This document shows positions 31,088 to 44,445 of a stretch of 64,000 nt of DNA, piece by piece. Made by a program: the position numbers and the translations under genes. Numbering within the stretch: position 1 is the first letter of the stretch; every line of letters starts with the position of its first letter. The stretch is from Daldinia sp. FL1419 (taxonomy: Eukaryota; Ascomycota; Sordariomycetes; Xylariales; Hypoxylaceae). Location: positions 1 to 64,000 of the forward strand of contig MU623475.1 in NCBI GenBank assembly GCA_025201765.1, in the 5' to 3' direction. The notes beneath the pieces were generated by a model, which was not told the origin of the DNA, searched no databases, and saw only the letters and a list, made by a program, of their open reading frames with translations.

Positions 31088-32718
31088 GTCTGTTTAATTA
31101 TGTTGAGGTTCTCATCAACGCGGTCGTGATAACACGCCCTACGTGGATCGCACTTTAAAAAATGCCGAGCCAACAGCCCAAGGGGAGGTGTTGATATGCA
31201 ACAATCAATGAATCACGGGCGAACTGCAGTTATTCACTGCTGCCACATAATAGGGCTATCACTAAGTGCTGACCAAACATTCCCTGCATAACTACTGCGA
31301 GGGACGAGACAAGCACGTCATCACCTACAGACTAGCCAAGAAACGTATTGTACGATTTAATCATGTACGAATCTAGAGAATGCGGGTTCAATCCCATAAT
31401 AACTAGCAACGCTGTATATAATCGTAAGCTATTAAGTGGCTATACATGTTATGAGGTTGTTTCTCGTCAAGTAGAGATAGAGTCACGATTTTGATGGAAT
31501 ATAATGAATTTGATGAATATACTATTTATACGATATTATCAAGCTTATTTAAGGAATGCGTAAATGAGATAGTATTAGAGCGGTCCATTAGGCATGTCCA
31601 TCAGCGGTACTCCGATCTCTAATACGATTAGCAGGTACTATTAGATCGACGACCGATTTGTCAGGTTTCTAGCTTGAGCTATATACAGAACAAAGGACTT
31701 GTTCTATATGTAGTCGTCCTTAGCCATAGCTGTAGATAGGTTCCTCGCGGGACAACGAAGTTGTTTCCTTGCTTCTTGGTCCGCCTCGTGACACGATTTA
31801 GGTCTTATCTATCCATAGGGGCATAGGTATACGGCAGAATAAATTCATTCGACGTTGGATATTCTATCAAATGTAACCAGTTGTGAAGTTTGACAGGATG
31901 AATAACTATAGGGAGTAAACCAAAAGGCCAAACATGTATAAGCGAATATCAATGATGAAACCCCACTATCTACCTAGACCAGGTATACATAAAACATAGG
32001 TTATTTATTTGAGGCTTGCCATGGATTATGGAAGGGTACTCGTTGCCATTTCTCAAAGATGATCTCAAGGCGACCGAGATAATTATACTGTAAGGCTTAC
32101 AGGTAAAATTATAAAGTTGATAAGTCGTTACTTTAATATATTACGCGAACTAAGATGTGTAAATACTCATGAGCATCAGAAGAAAAAAGCCAAACCGGAA
32201 GTGGACAAATAAATATATGCTTACTTGGAGGTGGGTTGGTTAAGTATAGAGGAAATAAGGGATGGTATAAATCTCTTAGACCTAATACGAACAAAAACCC
32301 AAGCGATATACCACAAAATGTTATTTCTTGGACATTGCCAACAGGAACAAAGTTGTTAGTATAATACACTTTCATTTCTTGTTAAAATGCTACAGGTTGT
32401 CAACTTAGTATTGAATATGCAAATAATATTGCCCAACTCTGAGTTAATGTCGACAGAAATTCAGTACTATGTTATGATAATATTTGCTTAACTATATGAA
32501 TCGAGCCTAGAGATTTAACACCTTACAAAGTAGACATGTGACTTTGCCGAGGGTTTGGTTTGGAACTTGGGGCTGAGTAAATACCTACCCAGGCAAGAAG
32601 ATATCCTAATTTCCTTAAAGGGGTTGAGAGTCTTGTGATGAGTCCATATATAGATTCAAGAAGAGTTGACATAGATAGTACTCATTTATATTCACTAGAC
32701 TATACTATCTAGCAATAA
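31088..32718. other. spacer between mmm1 and rce1
   Basis: 1.6 kb without a recognisable gene; it lies downstream of both neighbouring genes. The minus-strand frame 32133-32375 shows no family features. The sequence becomes moderately AT-rich between about 31400 and 32500. Confidence 0.45.
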
Positions 32719-34065
32719 TCATATATTAATAGAGACCAGAGCATTAGCACTGTCCGTTAGCGAGCCCAAATTCCTATACCATCCCACTGCGCCAGCAACT
32801 AGAAAAATATAGTATACTATAGTCCATATAACAGAAGGGCGGAATGACTGCCCCCTCTCATCGACAACGACAGGGGGATAGACACGACCCCAGACACGTG
32901 GTAAACCCATACAATTACAGAAAGCGTGAACTACGAAAACAGCTATCAAGCTACCAGAGCGCAGGAACAGAAATGTGGCATAGGCACCAAATAGAGTAGT
33001 GTAACCAAGCTGCGTTAGGGAGCGCAATAGTCCGAATGATACGGGAACTTGTGGGTGCGTGATGCGGAACTCATAAAAGTGATGTAGGTGCGCAAGCCCA
33101 AAAACTAGCGGCGAAAGAAAGACGGTAGTGGTTACAGAGGTCTGCGCCGCGAGCATGAGCGGCACCGAGGCCGAACGGAAGAGCACTTCTTCTGTAAAGG
33201 GGCCCTGCAAGTTTTGTTAGAATTCGCTGGTTTTTATGGCTTTTTGAGATGAATAGGCGACGAAGGGGATATAATCAGAGTTGCACAAAGTGCTATTGTA
33301 TTGTCCTCATTGGCAGGTCTTGAGTCTGCTCAGAAACACGGACCAATGTTTCTCATCATGATGTCAGGGGATGTGGCTTGACCGGCCTGATAGTGTAGCC
33401 TTAGGATAGGAATAGATCAGAGAATTATGAAACTTACCGCTACAATGTTACGCCATGTCGTCAACTCACCGAAGAGCTCGTACAATGGCTGTAAGGACAA
33501 CCAGTCTCGCCATCCTTCAGCGATGATGAGGCGCTCGTACAACGGCCCAGCGAAAAGGATAGCGGTGAGAAGGAAACATTTTGCCGTTTCTATGAGGCCA
33601 AGCGGCCAGTAACCCAGCGTATGCAAGGCCTCGGCCGTGGTGGCCTGACCCTGAGACGTGAGGATTACGAAAGTAATGATAGAGCACGCTATGCAGGTCA
33701 GCGAGACCGAAGCTATCCGTGCGCGGATTACGGAGGGCGCATCCCGAGATAGAGTACGAGATGGCCTAGTAGTGGGTGAAAGATAAAATGGTACCACGTA
33801 GATGAGCGTGTAAAGTACCTAGCTGCCAGTTAATACCTCGGGCGCCTTCTTTTCTGCCCGATGCCAAACGCTCGTGGCAGAGCTGCGTCTATCCGCATGT
33901 ATGATTGGGGACTTACAAGTAGAAACACCGCGGTTCCGGTGCTGATTGGTGGCGGTTTTGCTGGCGCGGCTAAGTTAGAGAGGTAGCATGTAGTGTGGAC
34001 TTAGGCGGCTACTCACGTTGTTCCTGGGTAAAGTAACGGGTTATGAAACCCGGTATCGTAGGCAT
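32719..34065 (-). CDS. rce1: CAAX prenyl protease 2 (Rce1)
   Basis: ER membrane endopeptidase that removes the -AAX tripeptide from prenylated CAAX proteins such as Ras and mating factors. Four exons (34065-34017, 33969-33917, 33818-33438, 33204-32719) give 322 residues. ABI/CAAX-protease motifs are all present: motif 1 at E166-E167-x3-R (TEEVLFRS), motif 2 around FGLAHLHHFYE with H200, and motif 3 HAFCN with H254 and N258. Several hydrophobic segments fit a multi-span membrane enzyme. The two tiny first exons were found by following ordinary GTGAGT and GTAAGT donors and give MPTIPGFITRYFTQEQ... then YTLIYVVPFYLSP. No neighbour suggests a special role. Confidence 0.92.
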
Positions 34066-37000
34066 TTTTTGACGGGATACTGATTTTGTACCAGTGTTTT
34101 ACCTGTAACTTGGTTGGAGTGCCTACGATGACGTTTGTGATACTAGAAAGCTCGAGGTGGTTAGACGATAAGAAGACGACTTCCAAGTCTGCAAAGCTGA
34201 CGAAGCCCCAGAATGTTCGAATACGCCTTTCTATTCTTTGATCGCTTTTAATAATATCTTAGACACGCTGTCAAGCGCATGAATAAGCTGCTCGTAAACA
34301 CAAGGATGAATGAATCGTCGGGTCGCATGAAGGAAATGATTATGCTCGATCGGATTATGCCTTAAACAGTGGGATGAAAGTGTGTGTATGGCCGCGGGGG
34401 ATTTACTTTACATCACCCCCTTGACCTTGGTCGAATTTTCCGACTTCCGACTGAAGAAAACTTACGATAGCTCAAAAGCTCAGCATTGAAAAAGAATCCA
34501 GGCTGACGGCGTAGTCCGCTGCGGCATCCGGTCTTCTGCAGGAGATGAAACCAAGATTAGGTAAAGGCTTGTTTACCTTATGTCACGAGAAAATATACGG
34601 CTGGACGAGCTGGTTTCTCGGCACCTGTTGGCGCTTCAACCTGCAGGAAGCGTCTCGTGGACCTACGAGATGATAGTCTAAGCGCGAGCGGCTCTTCGAC
34701 CCCGTCAAGCCATTGGAAGTTTCAAGGTCTCACAGTTTGAAGACAAGACAGGCGCCGTATCAAGGCTGGCTGCAGGAGGTCCTTATATGGATGAGAGGGA
34801 GAGAATCTCTGAAATCTGCTGCATGTTCGACGTGTGCATACATATTTGTTTGACCCTCACAGAAACTGAGAATGAGAAGATTTTTTTTTTTTTTTCGATT
34901 CGATGTATGGATCTAGTATAGGCACGCTAACGCAGTGTACATCGCGTAGGTACTAGGGGGATCCTGGTCGGTTAGCCTCAACCCACTTATTAGTAGTGCC
35001 TTGCTGTTAGCTTATACAGTATATACAGCGTCGCAAAGCACTGTCCCGCACGGCTTTCCAGGAGCTCATCAGTGGAGACAAGATACGAAATACTTGGATA
35101 CATCACAGCGATGGCTTGCAAGGAATCTCGATTCGTGGCTCCAGTAAGCAAGCAAGCATTGATTTTGCGAATTGAACGTCGCATTATTGCTATCTCGCTC
35201 ATTAGTCGCTTGAATTCCAGAGGGGTCGGCAGACTAAAATAACCATTTTCGGCGGCGAATGGACTATTAAAGGGAAAACGCGAAATGCACGCGCTTATTA
35301 GCTACATCGCGCCAGAGTTTTTAATAGGCGGATTAGGTATGAAAGATAAAAGTACTGCCCTCGTACACCAGTAAGATGGGGCTACATGGCAGCATGAACA
35401 GATGAAAGTTGTAAAGGTGGATCCGTTGCTGAGCCACGCTGCCTATGTACATCTGGTTACATGCTACATTGCTATTTCCTCTCTGACCTTAGTCCAAGCT
35501 CCTTAACCCCACTTAAGATTTCTTTGCTTGGCTTTGCCTGAGCCGTCGGAGCTTTCGGTTGGGTCCTTGATCTTTGGTTTACTGGGATTTCATCCCCGGA
35601 CTAAAGCCAGACTAGCTAGATCTCGGCCAATTGCACCTTGTTTTTGCCCAACGTCTAATTTACACAACTCTTCACCGATTTTTAGCCCTTGCTCAAAATT
35701 ATCGACTTCACCTTGTTGTTCGTACCTATCTTCGTACCTATCTCTGTACCTACAGTACTTACCTACACTAGGTATGGTGACAAGTGTCTCTAACGAGATG
35801 GCGTGGCCGCGATGCGACCAAGATGTCGAAAAGGAGAGCAAAGAAAATTCCGTCTGGATAAAAAGTTAGAGGGAGTATGATGGGCGGCGTCTTCTGAGAC
35901 GATGCTAACTCCCTAACCTGGATGAATTTTTAGTGACGAATGAACGAATGAACGAATGGCTGGTTAACGGTTTGCGGATGAATGGGCTTGCCTATGATCC
36001 CCGGCCTCCGCAGTAGCCTTGAATCTGCAACTGTGGTAGGCTTTCTCGACCGCTTTTGTCCACAATTCTTTTAACCTCATTTCAACTCACATTCGGAACA
36101 TGCATACGTACTGTACAAAAAACCTGCAGGCGGATGGATCTTACCATAGGTAGCTCCGCCGTTGGCATCCGGCACAGAATTGTACGAATTGTACTGGACG
36201 ACAAAGAAGCACCGGAGACCTTAGTGGGCCTCTTCGCACATCAGTATTGTCTTTTGGGTATCTTGTTAGCTCGAAATATCACCATTACTTTGTATCGTAT
36301 GTACCAAAGTATGAACGACGGAACCTTAGCTCGAGATGTAGTGTACAATACACTATACAGGCACCTTTCGCGGTAAAATGCCAAGCTGGTACGGTACATG
36401 TACGACTCCTTGTCCCCTTGTTCCCCATGTCAGCCTTCTTCCTAAGACGAATTTGGTATGTACTAGGGCTCCGTGAAGCTTCTCCTTGGTCTTCTCCCAG
36501 CGCTCCCTTCGGCTTCTATGCCCGCGCTGGCTCGATGGAACCTTGACGCTCCCTGACACTCCCTTTCGGCTGCATTGCATAGCATGCTAGGTAATAAGCA
36601 GCCGCCATTAGATAGATGACTCCAGTTGTTAGCCAATCGATCGTCGACTCGGCGCTCCGGGGCACCTTTCAAGAAATAATACCCTCTGGCCCGCCTTCTG
36701 GACAGCTTCGCTGCCTTTTGTCTTCCCGATCTCGTTTCTTCCCCGCGGATGCGTGAGTGTGTGTGGTCTGTATGTAGTGTAGGAATTGTCTTTTTTTGGG
36801 CCTCTCTTTGAAGACCCGTCCCACTCCTTTCTATTATTATTCTCAAGATCCAAACTAAAGTTGTCTATGTGACGCTTGTCTACAACGTCCTTGTCGGGAT
36901 TCTTTGTCGCTGCCTTTATAGCGGTATAATACTTTTATCACGAACTTCACGTCTCTCTTTGATACCCTGGGTTACTTTCTTGTCCCTCGGTTTTTTTTTC

Positions 37001-37294
37001 GTCATATCTAATTTATTAATGTTCTACGCTACTCGCCCGTGATTAATCACCACCTCCGAACCGTTCGGATACCACACTCATTATTACACTCGCTTACATA
37101 GTTATACGCTATTCGGAACGAAGCTCTACGTCGAAGTATCGTCGCCAAATCTCGAGTTTTAAAACAAGATCGCCGTTTACGTAAATCGTCATGTTATGCT
37201 CTTTATCGAAACATTTTCATAGCTGCTGGACCTAGGTAAATTTTTGATTCCCCGCGAAAATTCCCGCCCATCGGGACCGGGTCCGCAGTCAAGG
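34066..37294. other. long gene-poor region upstream of rce1 and the serine-rich gene
   Basis: 3.2 kb serving as upstream region of two diverging genes. None of the frames (34990-35202, 35528-35869, 36056-36376, 36463-36846) has recognisable features. Visible elements: GTACCTATCT-like repeats at 35721-35765, a GAATGAAC three-copy tandem at 35938-35961, and C/T-rich sequence from about 36900, probably the leader of the serine-rich gene. Confidence 0.4.
35938..35961 (+). repeat. three-copy 8-bp tandem repeat
   Basis: GAATGAAC repeated head to tail three times, the last copy slightly changed (GAATGGC). Simple repeat in the rce1/serine-rich spacer. Confidence 0.7.
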
Positions 37295-40097
37295 ATGTCT
37301 TCAACTTCTTCATCCTCATCCCAACCGCCGAGGACACCGATGCACGAGAGGTCGGACTCGGAAAAGAACAAACTGCAAATTCGCATGGTTCCTTACTCGC
37401 CGCCGAGGCCCCTTGACGACGAAGATGACAGTAGGTTGTCTCACGCAGATGAACAAGCTGGGGAAGATGAGGATGTTCAGAGCGCAACCGACTCGGCAAC
37501 CATCACGACACCAAGAACGCCAAAAGCCACGATTCGTGGGAAGAGAAGCTATGGCGCAGAATCTTCATTACGTTCGCCATCATTTTCGACACCAATTTCA
37601 CCGTTGGCTGGGATCAAGGATAGCGATGTTTCAGGGTCGAAACTCGCTTCTGGCTCAGGTCGTGTTGAGCACACTGCCCCACAAACCCCTGTCATTAATA
37701 GACCTTCATATGGAAGCAATATTAGGCGTATTAATCCCCAATCGCAGCCATCGCCATCGCGCCACGACGACGGATCTTCGCCGACGTGGAGAGGACCCGT
37801 ATCTAGACGAGAGAATTACATCAACGTCCATTCGGATAAGACGTTTTCTGTCATCCTCAAGCCTACCCGACCACGCCATTCCGACAGGTCGGGATCAATT
37901 GTGAAATCGCCTCCGCTCTCCAACGTCTCTACCAACGTCTCTACCATTAGCTCCCACGAAGAAACCTCATTTGACGCATCCACCGAGGATCGTTACGGAT
38001 CCCCATTGAGTTCTGCGCTCGAACGCAGCATCTCGCCCAATACCTCGGAATCGCCCTCCACTATCACAGCTTTACCGGAAGAACTGATCGAACCTTCGCC
38101 CCGGAATTATCGTATGGTTGGTGGCGTACGACAAGTCCCAATTACTCCGGACTCCAAAGGCAAGGGCAAACAGAGGGAGCTTTCCGAATCTCCCTTACCA
38201 CCGTTACCGGCAACTACCGCTTCCGAGCCGGGTCCTTCGTCTCCGCTTGCGACGAAGCCGTCATTCGGTTCCGAGGAGACCGCATCGACAATCGAAGAAA
38301 GCACAAATTACAAAGTTATAGGTCGTAGTTCCCCACCGCTACCAGACACCGCGAGCATCGAGGTGCCGTCTTCGTCTAGTAGCGCCAACTACAAACTCCT
38401 CGGGCAATCATCTCCGGCTCACACAATAGCCTCGACTGCTGGTCCGGTAATCCCCGACACCCCAGCAAGTAAGAATTACATCGTTTACGGTGATACCTCT
38501 TCGGTGTCATCGTCGATTCCTCCATTCCGCGGGCACCGTTATCACCATTCCGACGACAGTTCGCAACGCAGAGTACGCGAAAGGTACTCGCAAGAAAGCC
38601 TCCTCGTACCTCCCCTTAGACCGCACAAGCGATCGTCATCCGAAAGTGTTGGTTACTCCAAGCAACTGTCGGGAGAGAATCTCCGAGGTCGAGCGACTTC
38701 GTACTCGTCTCTTTCGAGCGTAGTCAGTCACGATACCGGTTCGCTTTTTACCGGTTCTACCCCAAACGTCGTCCTTTTACGCCACACGCCTTCTGCCTCG
38801 TCGATTCCACAATCTACATGGGCAGAATCGTCTAGTGCAGCGCAGCAAAAGGCAAGGATGGATACGCACCAATGGAGCACACAACTCTCGACTGTCATGT
38901 CCGAGTACGAAGGTAGCGATCCTGGGTCCCGCGGTGCTTCCGCCGGTTCTATGGCGGAACGAGTTAGCAGTCTTCTCGGAAGCAGGGACAGCAGGCATAT
39001 GCGCAGTATTTCGTCATCGTTAGTTCTAGACAACTTGGAAACCCGGTTGTCGCACTCAAGATCTCATTCGAGGTCGCATTCCCAAAGTGATTCTCTAGAG
39101 CGCCCAGGGGCCGCTTATTCAAGAGGAGGACTACCCGCCCCTTCGCCTCGTACGATTAGGGATCATGACGAGCACGGCGATGGATTAGCAGATCTCCAAC
39201 ATCTTCAACATAGATCATCGCGGACTCGTCTAGGTTTCTCTAGACAAGCGTCGGACCGGAGTCTACGTTCCAGCGTGAGTTCGCGAGCCGGAAGTCTGGT
39301 AGCCTCCTCTTTCCCAACTTGGGCAAGGTAAGATAATTAAGATTAAGACCGGATTCACGCGTAGTACTAACGGTTATTTCAGACTCTACTACAGTAGCCC
39401 AGACAGACGTTGGCTCGCGCCGCTCTCCAGATCGCCTTCCGAAGTCAGCGATGCCAGTCCTTGGATTGGCGGTGGATCGCCATCTCATGACTATTCGCAG
39501 TCGATTTATAACCCGCGGCGCCGACCGAGGGAAGTAGACCCCCAAGGCCCACAGCCAGAGGACTCGATGGAGATCGCACCAGTCCTCGAAGCTGGCGACG
39601 TTCAACGAACTCCCAAAAAGAAATCATCAAGCTTATGGTCACCACATCTTCGTGTAGATACTCGCGCAAGTAATTTTAGCATGTGGAATACGCCCTCCGT
39701 TACCTGGTCTGCTGATAGCGGCGTTTTCGGGAAGCGTAACATCCAAGTGGTTCTTTTCGTAGCGGGGTTCTTATTTCCCTTTGGTAAGTATACTTTGTCG
39801 TATCAGATTTTCAATTGCTAACTGGGATAATTAGCTTGGATGATTGCCGCCTTCTTACCTCTTCCCCCGAAGCCAACGCTCTCCATGGAGGAGCATGCCT
39901 ATAGTACGACCCAGTTATCCTCTGACCAAGCAGAACCTCCCCGTGGACGACTTGTTCTTAACGACGACGCCCGATACCAGAGTGCGCGATGGTGGAGGAA
40001 TATCAACCGTTTCATGGCCATTGCGGGACTTATAATTGTCGGCGCGGTTATCGCTCTTGTCGTGGTTGGCGTTCGGGAAAAATGGGGCCGACAATAA
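37295..40097 (+). CDS. serine-rich protein with two C-terminal membrane segments, function unknown
   Basis: Three exons (37295-39327, 39383-39783, 39835-40097) give about 898 residues. The first 790 are Ser/Pro/Arg-rich and probably disordered, with many SP/TP and RxxS phosphorylation-type sites, an RSHSRSHSRSHSQS repeat near residue 590, and three short repeats of the type NYKVIGRSSP / NYKLLGQSSP / NYIVYGDTSS at about 340-400. Two hydrophobic segments follow: near 797-820 (VVLFVAGFLFPFAWMIAAFL, running into LPLPPKP) and near 870-892 (FMAIAGLIIVGAVIALVVVG), ending in a basic REKWGRQ tail. This suggests a large cytosolic regulatory region anchored by its C-terminus. Similar serine-rich proteins exist in other Pezizomycotina, but I know no function. 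The frame stays open 17 codons upstream without ATG, so a small 5' exon is possible. Confidence 0.8.
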
Positions 40098-41468
40098 TTA
40101 TAGCGACGACGAGTCTTACGCGCGCAACCTATATCCTACCATCCGATACCGTTTTCTATTTATCTTCGAAACGACGGACTATGAACACTTTACGTAATAT
40201 GTAATCACGATCTGACGAGCCATGCGGCTGCACATAAAATCAACCTTGGACGATTCCGGGACGAAATCCGATATCATTCTCCATGTCTTTATATTTACCG
40301 CCGCCAAATATTCGTCCATCTTCATTTTCTCTTCAAATCTTCGAACCACCACGTTTTTCAAAAATTTACGAACTTTGTACACTTACGACTTACTCTTTAC
40401 GACATCCCCTTCGATCAAAAACCCTTTTTATATTTAACTTGTATTTTTCTAGAAAAGAATTAGATGGGAGCAAACGGGACATGATACCCTCGAACCAAAT
40501 TATTTGCTTTGGAGTCGGGACATACGGAGAACTGATAATCTTGACGGGGACAGCCTCCTCGGGTACGCTTTTTTTGCTTTCTTGCCGATGCGGTTACTTG
40601 ACCGGCTGTCTAGTTTGGGGGGGGAGCTTAGCGATGGGAGTTGCACGATGGATGAAGGGACCAGGGAATGAATTGAGGGATTTCAAACTTCCTAACGAGG
40701 GAGGGCGTTTTTGCGATGCAAATGAGACGAGACGAAGGAAAGGAAAAAGCAAAAGTTATAGCGATCTGCGGAATCGAGACGGTACGCAAGATGGGCTTAC
40801 GTTATTGTTATGTTCGCGGCCGGGTATCTACAAATACCCGTGCAAATCTCGAGTAGGGAAAGGGAACCAGGTGCTGGAAGGTTCGGATTCGAAATCGATG
40901 CCGTTACGGACATCTGTAATGTCTTTTGACGCCTGGCTTTAATAGCTTAGGTACCTAGATAGTTGTAGACAGAGACGTACGAAATCACGCCTGCGATGAC
41001 GAGATCTTACGAATTGAAAAAAGTTATTTTAAACCATGGATTTTTTTAATAGTGTTCTCGTGTGAAATGCTCCTTTTGCTTGTTATTCCGTAAGGGATCT
41101 TACGAATTAGTGATGAATTATTGTTATTGTATTAAGCGTGATTATTTGTCTATATTTCTGAATGCTTAACCCTTGCGACTTTCTGTAAGAACAAGGCCAT
41201 TATTAATTTCTAGATCACATGCTCCCCGTCTGTCTTGACATCCTTCCATCCGTCCAACATGAACTGATTGTCCGTACCGGGCCGCTTCCGGGCCCCTCGG
41301 TAGTTGACCCGGGATCCTAGACCGCCGAACTTAGTCATGATATTCGGATTCCATTATTACGGGTACCGTGGTTCATGCTTGTTAGCCTCAAATCCGCCCA
41401 GAGCTTCAATAATATTGGTTCAACCTTAGCATCGAATAATCATGGGATCGATTGTGAAAATAGGTAAA
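40098..41468. other. spacer between two converging genes
   Basis: Holds the 3' ends of the serine-rich gene and ale1. The 219-codon frame at 40283-40942 is the longest here but shows no domain, has odd composition and overlaps the likely 3' untranslated region, so I do not call it. A GGTACCTAGATAG motif is at about 40948. Confidence 0.45.
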
Positions 41469-43405
41469 TCACAATTCCTTCTTCTCCTCGCGATTCCCAT
41501 TCCCAGCCGCCTTCTCACCTGTCTTACCATCGACATCCTTCCTGACTCTCTCCACTTCATCTCTCAACTCCTGCAACGCCTCGTTGATATCCTTGCCCGG
41601 GTCCGCGCTAAGACCCAACACCGGCCCAGCTGAACTATCTGCGCTTGCAGAGCGGGATGTTCTACCGCTGCCGGCGCTGCGGCCCCGAGTGCGCTCCTCT
41701 TGCATACGGCGAAGTTGTGATTTAGCAGGTGATGCGAAGAATGCCAGGCTAGCACCGGTAGTAAAAATTGCGTAGAAATACACGCGGCCCCAGGCGCGGA
41801 GCGAGTCGTCGAGAGTTAAGATAATGAAGGGAGATACGGCAAACGAGAAGGTCGTTTGCGTTGCCACCCACGATGCTATGTCATAATATCGTTTGCTGGG
41901 AAGCGGCTTTTGCGTGACTGGGTCGAGGAAGAAAGGTCGTACGTAGCGACGGTAGTCTAAGAGGTCATTAGTCGAATTTACTAAAAGTATGGAATGGGAA
42001 GATAGCATACTCTTTGCGGCCGTCTGGATGAAGCTGGCTAATACAAAACTGAGATAGTATCCCGGGTAGAAGCCGTGCCAGAATGCACTGGTCACGAATG
42101 TAGCCATGCTAGCTCGGAAGCCTGGTTTCTTGTTTCGGGGTGTTACGCGGACGTAGATGTAGTATCGTAACCACTTGTTGGTGTTCATATTCCAGTTTTC
42201 GAGGTATGCGCGGCTGTTTTGTGCCAGCTCCACGCCCCACGGGTTAATATTTTGCAGACGGTTCCACGAGACCTTACCCGTGACGGGGTCTACGCCGTTA
42301 AAACCTAGACCGGAAAGTATACAGGAACCCTCCGCGAGGCACCACACGCCGTAGTACTTACACCGGGCGGTGAAGCCTACCATATGCATAATTAAAACGC
42401 GGCGTAGGAAACCTGCCGGAGGAGACCGGTCGTTGAGTAGAGCTTCGGGGCCGTACCACTTGCTCAAATTTAGGAAGAGCCAGATCCACCCAAGACCGCT
42501 CGCCAATTTCAACATGGCTGGTGTACCACTTCTTGGGATCTTGCGCTTCTTTCTAGTAGGCGGTTTCTTGGCGGGGTCAATAGTGGCCGGGACGTCAAAC
42601 ATGGAGCAGTCTATCCAGCCGCGGTACTCATTGTAATCGAAAGCTGGGCCGGTTAAGAGGCTCGGGAAGAACAAGACGTACCCGGCGTAATCGAGCAGAC
42701 CGGGCAGCTTTACTATCCTTCTGCTCTTCTGAAAGTCGCTGAGCTGGTCTTCGGGTAGGGTACCGTCTGCCACGTTCCAAGCAAAAGTAGATAGCTTCAT
42801 AACAAGCACCATTTGTGCACCGGTGATATCGACAGCAGAGGGATTAGCATCAAACTGGCGACTAAGCTGGTTTACAGCCATATGACCCATCAAGAAAACG
42901 AAGGCTATCCATGGCATATAAGCGGATGTTCGCAGGTAATAGGTGAGGGCGTAGGTGCCGGCAGATGAGATGAAGAGGGTTCGAACACCGGTCCATAACG
43001 AGAACAAGCCTACGAGGTAGAATAGACCACCGCTATATACAGGTAAGCAACCATTCCATGACAACGCCTACGGCGGCATAGCGTATACACGGGGTAGGGC
43101 GTACGCAATATTAAATAGATTCTTGTATTCGGGGCGAGCATCCGGCACACGTTTCAAGAGGCCAGAGAGCGGGTAGGAGGCGAGGAGGGAGAAGATGAGC
43201 TTGACTATGTATTCGACGATCTTAGTAACCTGGCCACCGTAGACGCATATCGAGTCGGATAGAACCTACGTTCATCTGGAGAAGCTCCAACGACTCCAGA
43301 CAACCACTCAAAGGCTACTTCAAGTCAGCGCAATCGATTTTCCAAAGAAAAAAAAAAAAAACACCGAAGACAGTTGAACGTACGTATATTAATATAAGGA
43401 AGCAT
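41469..43405 (-). CDS. ale1: MBOAT lysophospholipid acyltransferase (Ale1/Lpt1)
   Basis: ER membrane enzyme that re-acylates lysophospholipids in the Lands cycle. Four exons (43405-43384, 43314-43270, 43204-43105, 43032-41469) give 576 residues. The first exon is only 22 bases. Following consecutive GT/TAG pairs gives MLPYINIPFEWLSGVVGASP, then DELKLIFSLLASYPLSGLLK, the usual start of fungal Ale1. MBOAT features are the WNMNTNKWLRYYIY motif (Asn near 337) and the catalytic His375 in FVTSAFWHGFYPGYY. Many hydrophobic segments, with a charged cytosolic tail (EELRDEVERVRKD-type helix, then Lys-rich end ...EEKKEL). The final EEKKEL is reminiscent of, but not, a standard retrieval signal. Confidence 0.93.
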
Positions 43406-44445
43406 CCTGTATCTTCGCGATCTCTCTATAACTATCGATAATAGATCATAACTCTAGAAAGTTGAATACGGGATATGTCGTATCGGAGAAGGAAAACCGG
43501 AGGATGTGAATAGACCCGAGATCGAAAACGAGAAAGCAAAACTATGCTACGTTGGTATTCTCTAACCTAGAGACACTAGAGACATAATATCGAGCGTCGG
43601 ACAAGCCAAGTTTAAAAAGACAAAAAGTCCCACAACTTATTGACCCGATCACTTGGAAATATACAAGGTTTTGAATGGGTCCGCACCTACGTATGTGAGG
43701 TACGATACATGGGGTAATGGTTGTTGGCAGTTGCTAGCTTTCGCAGGGTTGGAGGCTTTGTTGGAAGCTTTGTTGGAGGCAGCTAAAAGTGTAACCTACA
43801 CTTTTTTTAAAAAAAAATCGAACTCTGAAAATGCTAGGTTAAACGGTTAGGTGGAAGGTCCCAAGGGTGGGCAGCGTGGTGATGTCACCTGCCAGAATCA
43901 CATGAGTGGGTCCCTCAACCATGCGCCAGTTGGTGTTCGATGCATGTGCTAGTTAACTTTACATAGTACCTCTCTGGCTTGTTTTATTTCCAAACTCCCA
44001 CGTTGGGAACCGGAGATACCTTGCGCATACCTATATATAATATATTTATTTGGGGTGGTCTATGTACTTGCAGGTACCCTACGTTATTTGGCTTACACGT
44101 CCAAAGTCACCCGAGTACCTGGCTTGAGCGCCGTGGCTGAGCTGTGGCTAGAGAGCAACTATGGAGTACCTAAGATAATAATGCAAGAATAATAGAATAG
44201 AAGTAATAGAAACCTTCACCTATGTCAGTGGATGATTACCTATACAACCTGATAAAATAAGTCGAGAATTAATCAAATGCTATTTACTTTGGGAGATCTC
44301 AATCGTATATTATTTAAACCTGATATTTAAAGGCAACAACATCGTCGTAGCGTTGCCCCTGACTTACGTATAATCATCAAAATGAGGCATAAGCCCAAGT
44401 CTTTTTAGTTTCGTAGTCTTCTCGTGTCAAGTCATACCCGTTACC
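43406..44445. other. spacer between ale1 and apc1
   Basis: About 1 kb. The ale1-proximal part is its promoter; the rest is downstream of apc1. The frame 43653-43850 has no recognisable features. GGTACC and TACCTA motifs at 44070-44180. No gene seen. Confidence 0.45.

Noticed and set aside
31333..31400. Possible tRNA gene: GGTTCAATCCC fits a B box and TAGCCAAG weakly fits an A box
   Set aside because: The T stem does not pair beyond two or three bases, and no acceptor stem or anticodon arm can be folded.
40283..40942. 219-codon open frame downstream of the serine-rich gene
   Set aside because: No domain, no splice continuation, irregular composition, and it lies where the 3' untranslated regions of two converging genes are expected.
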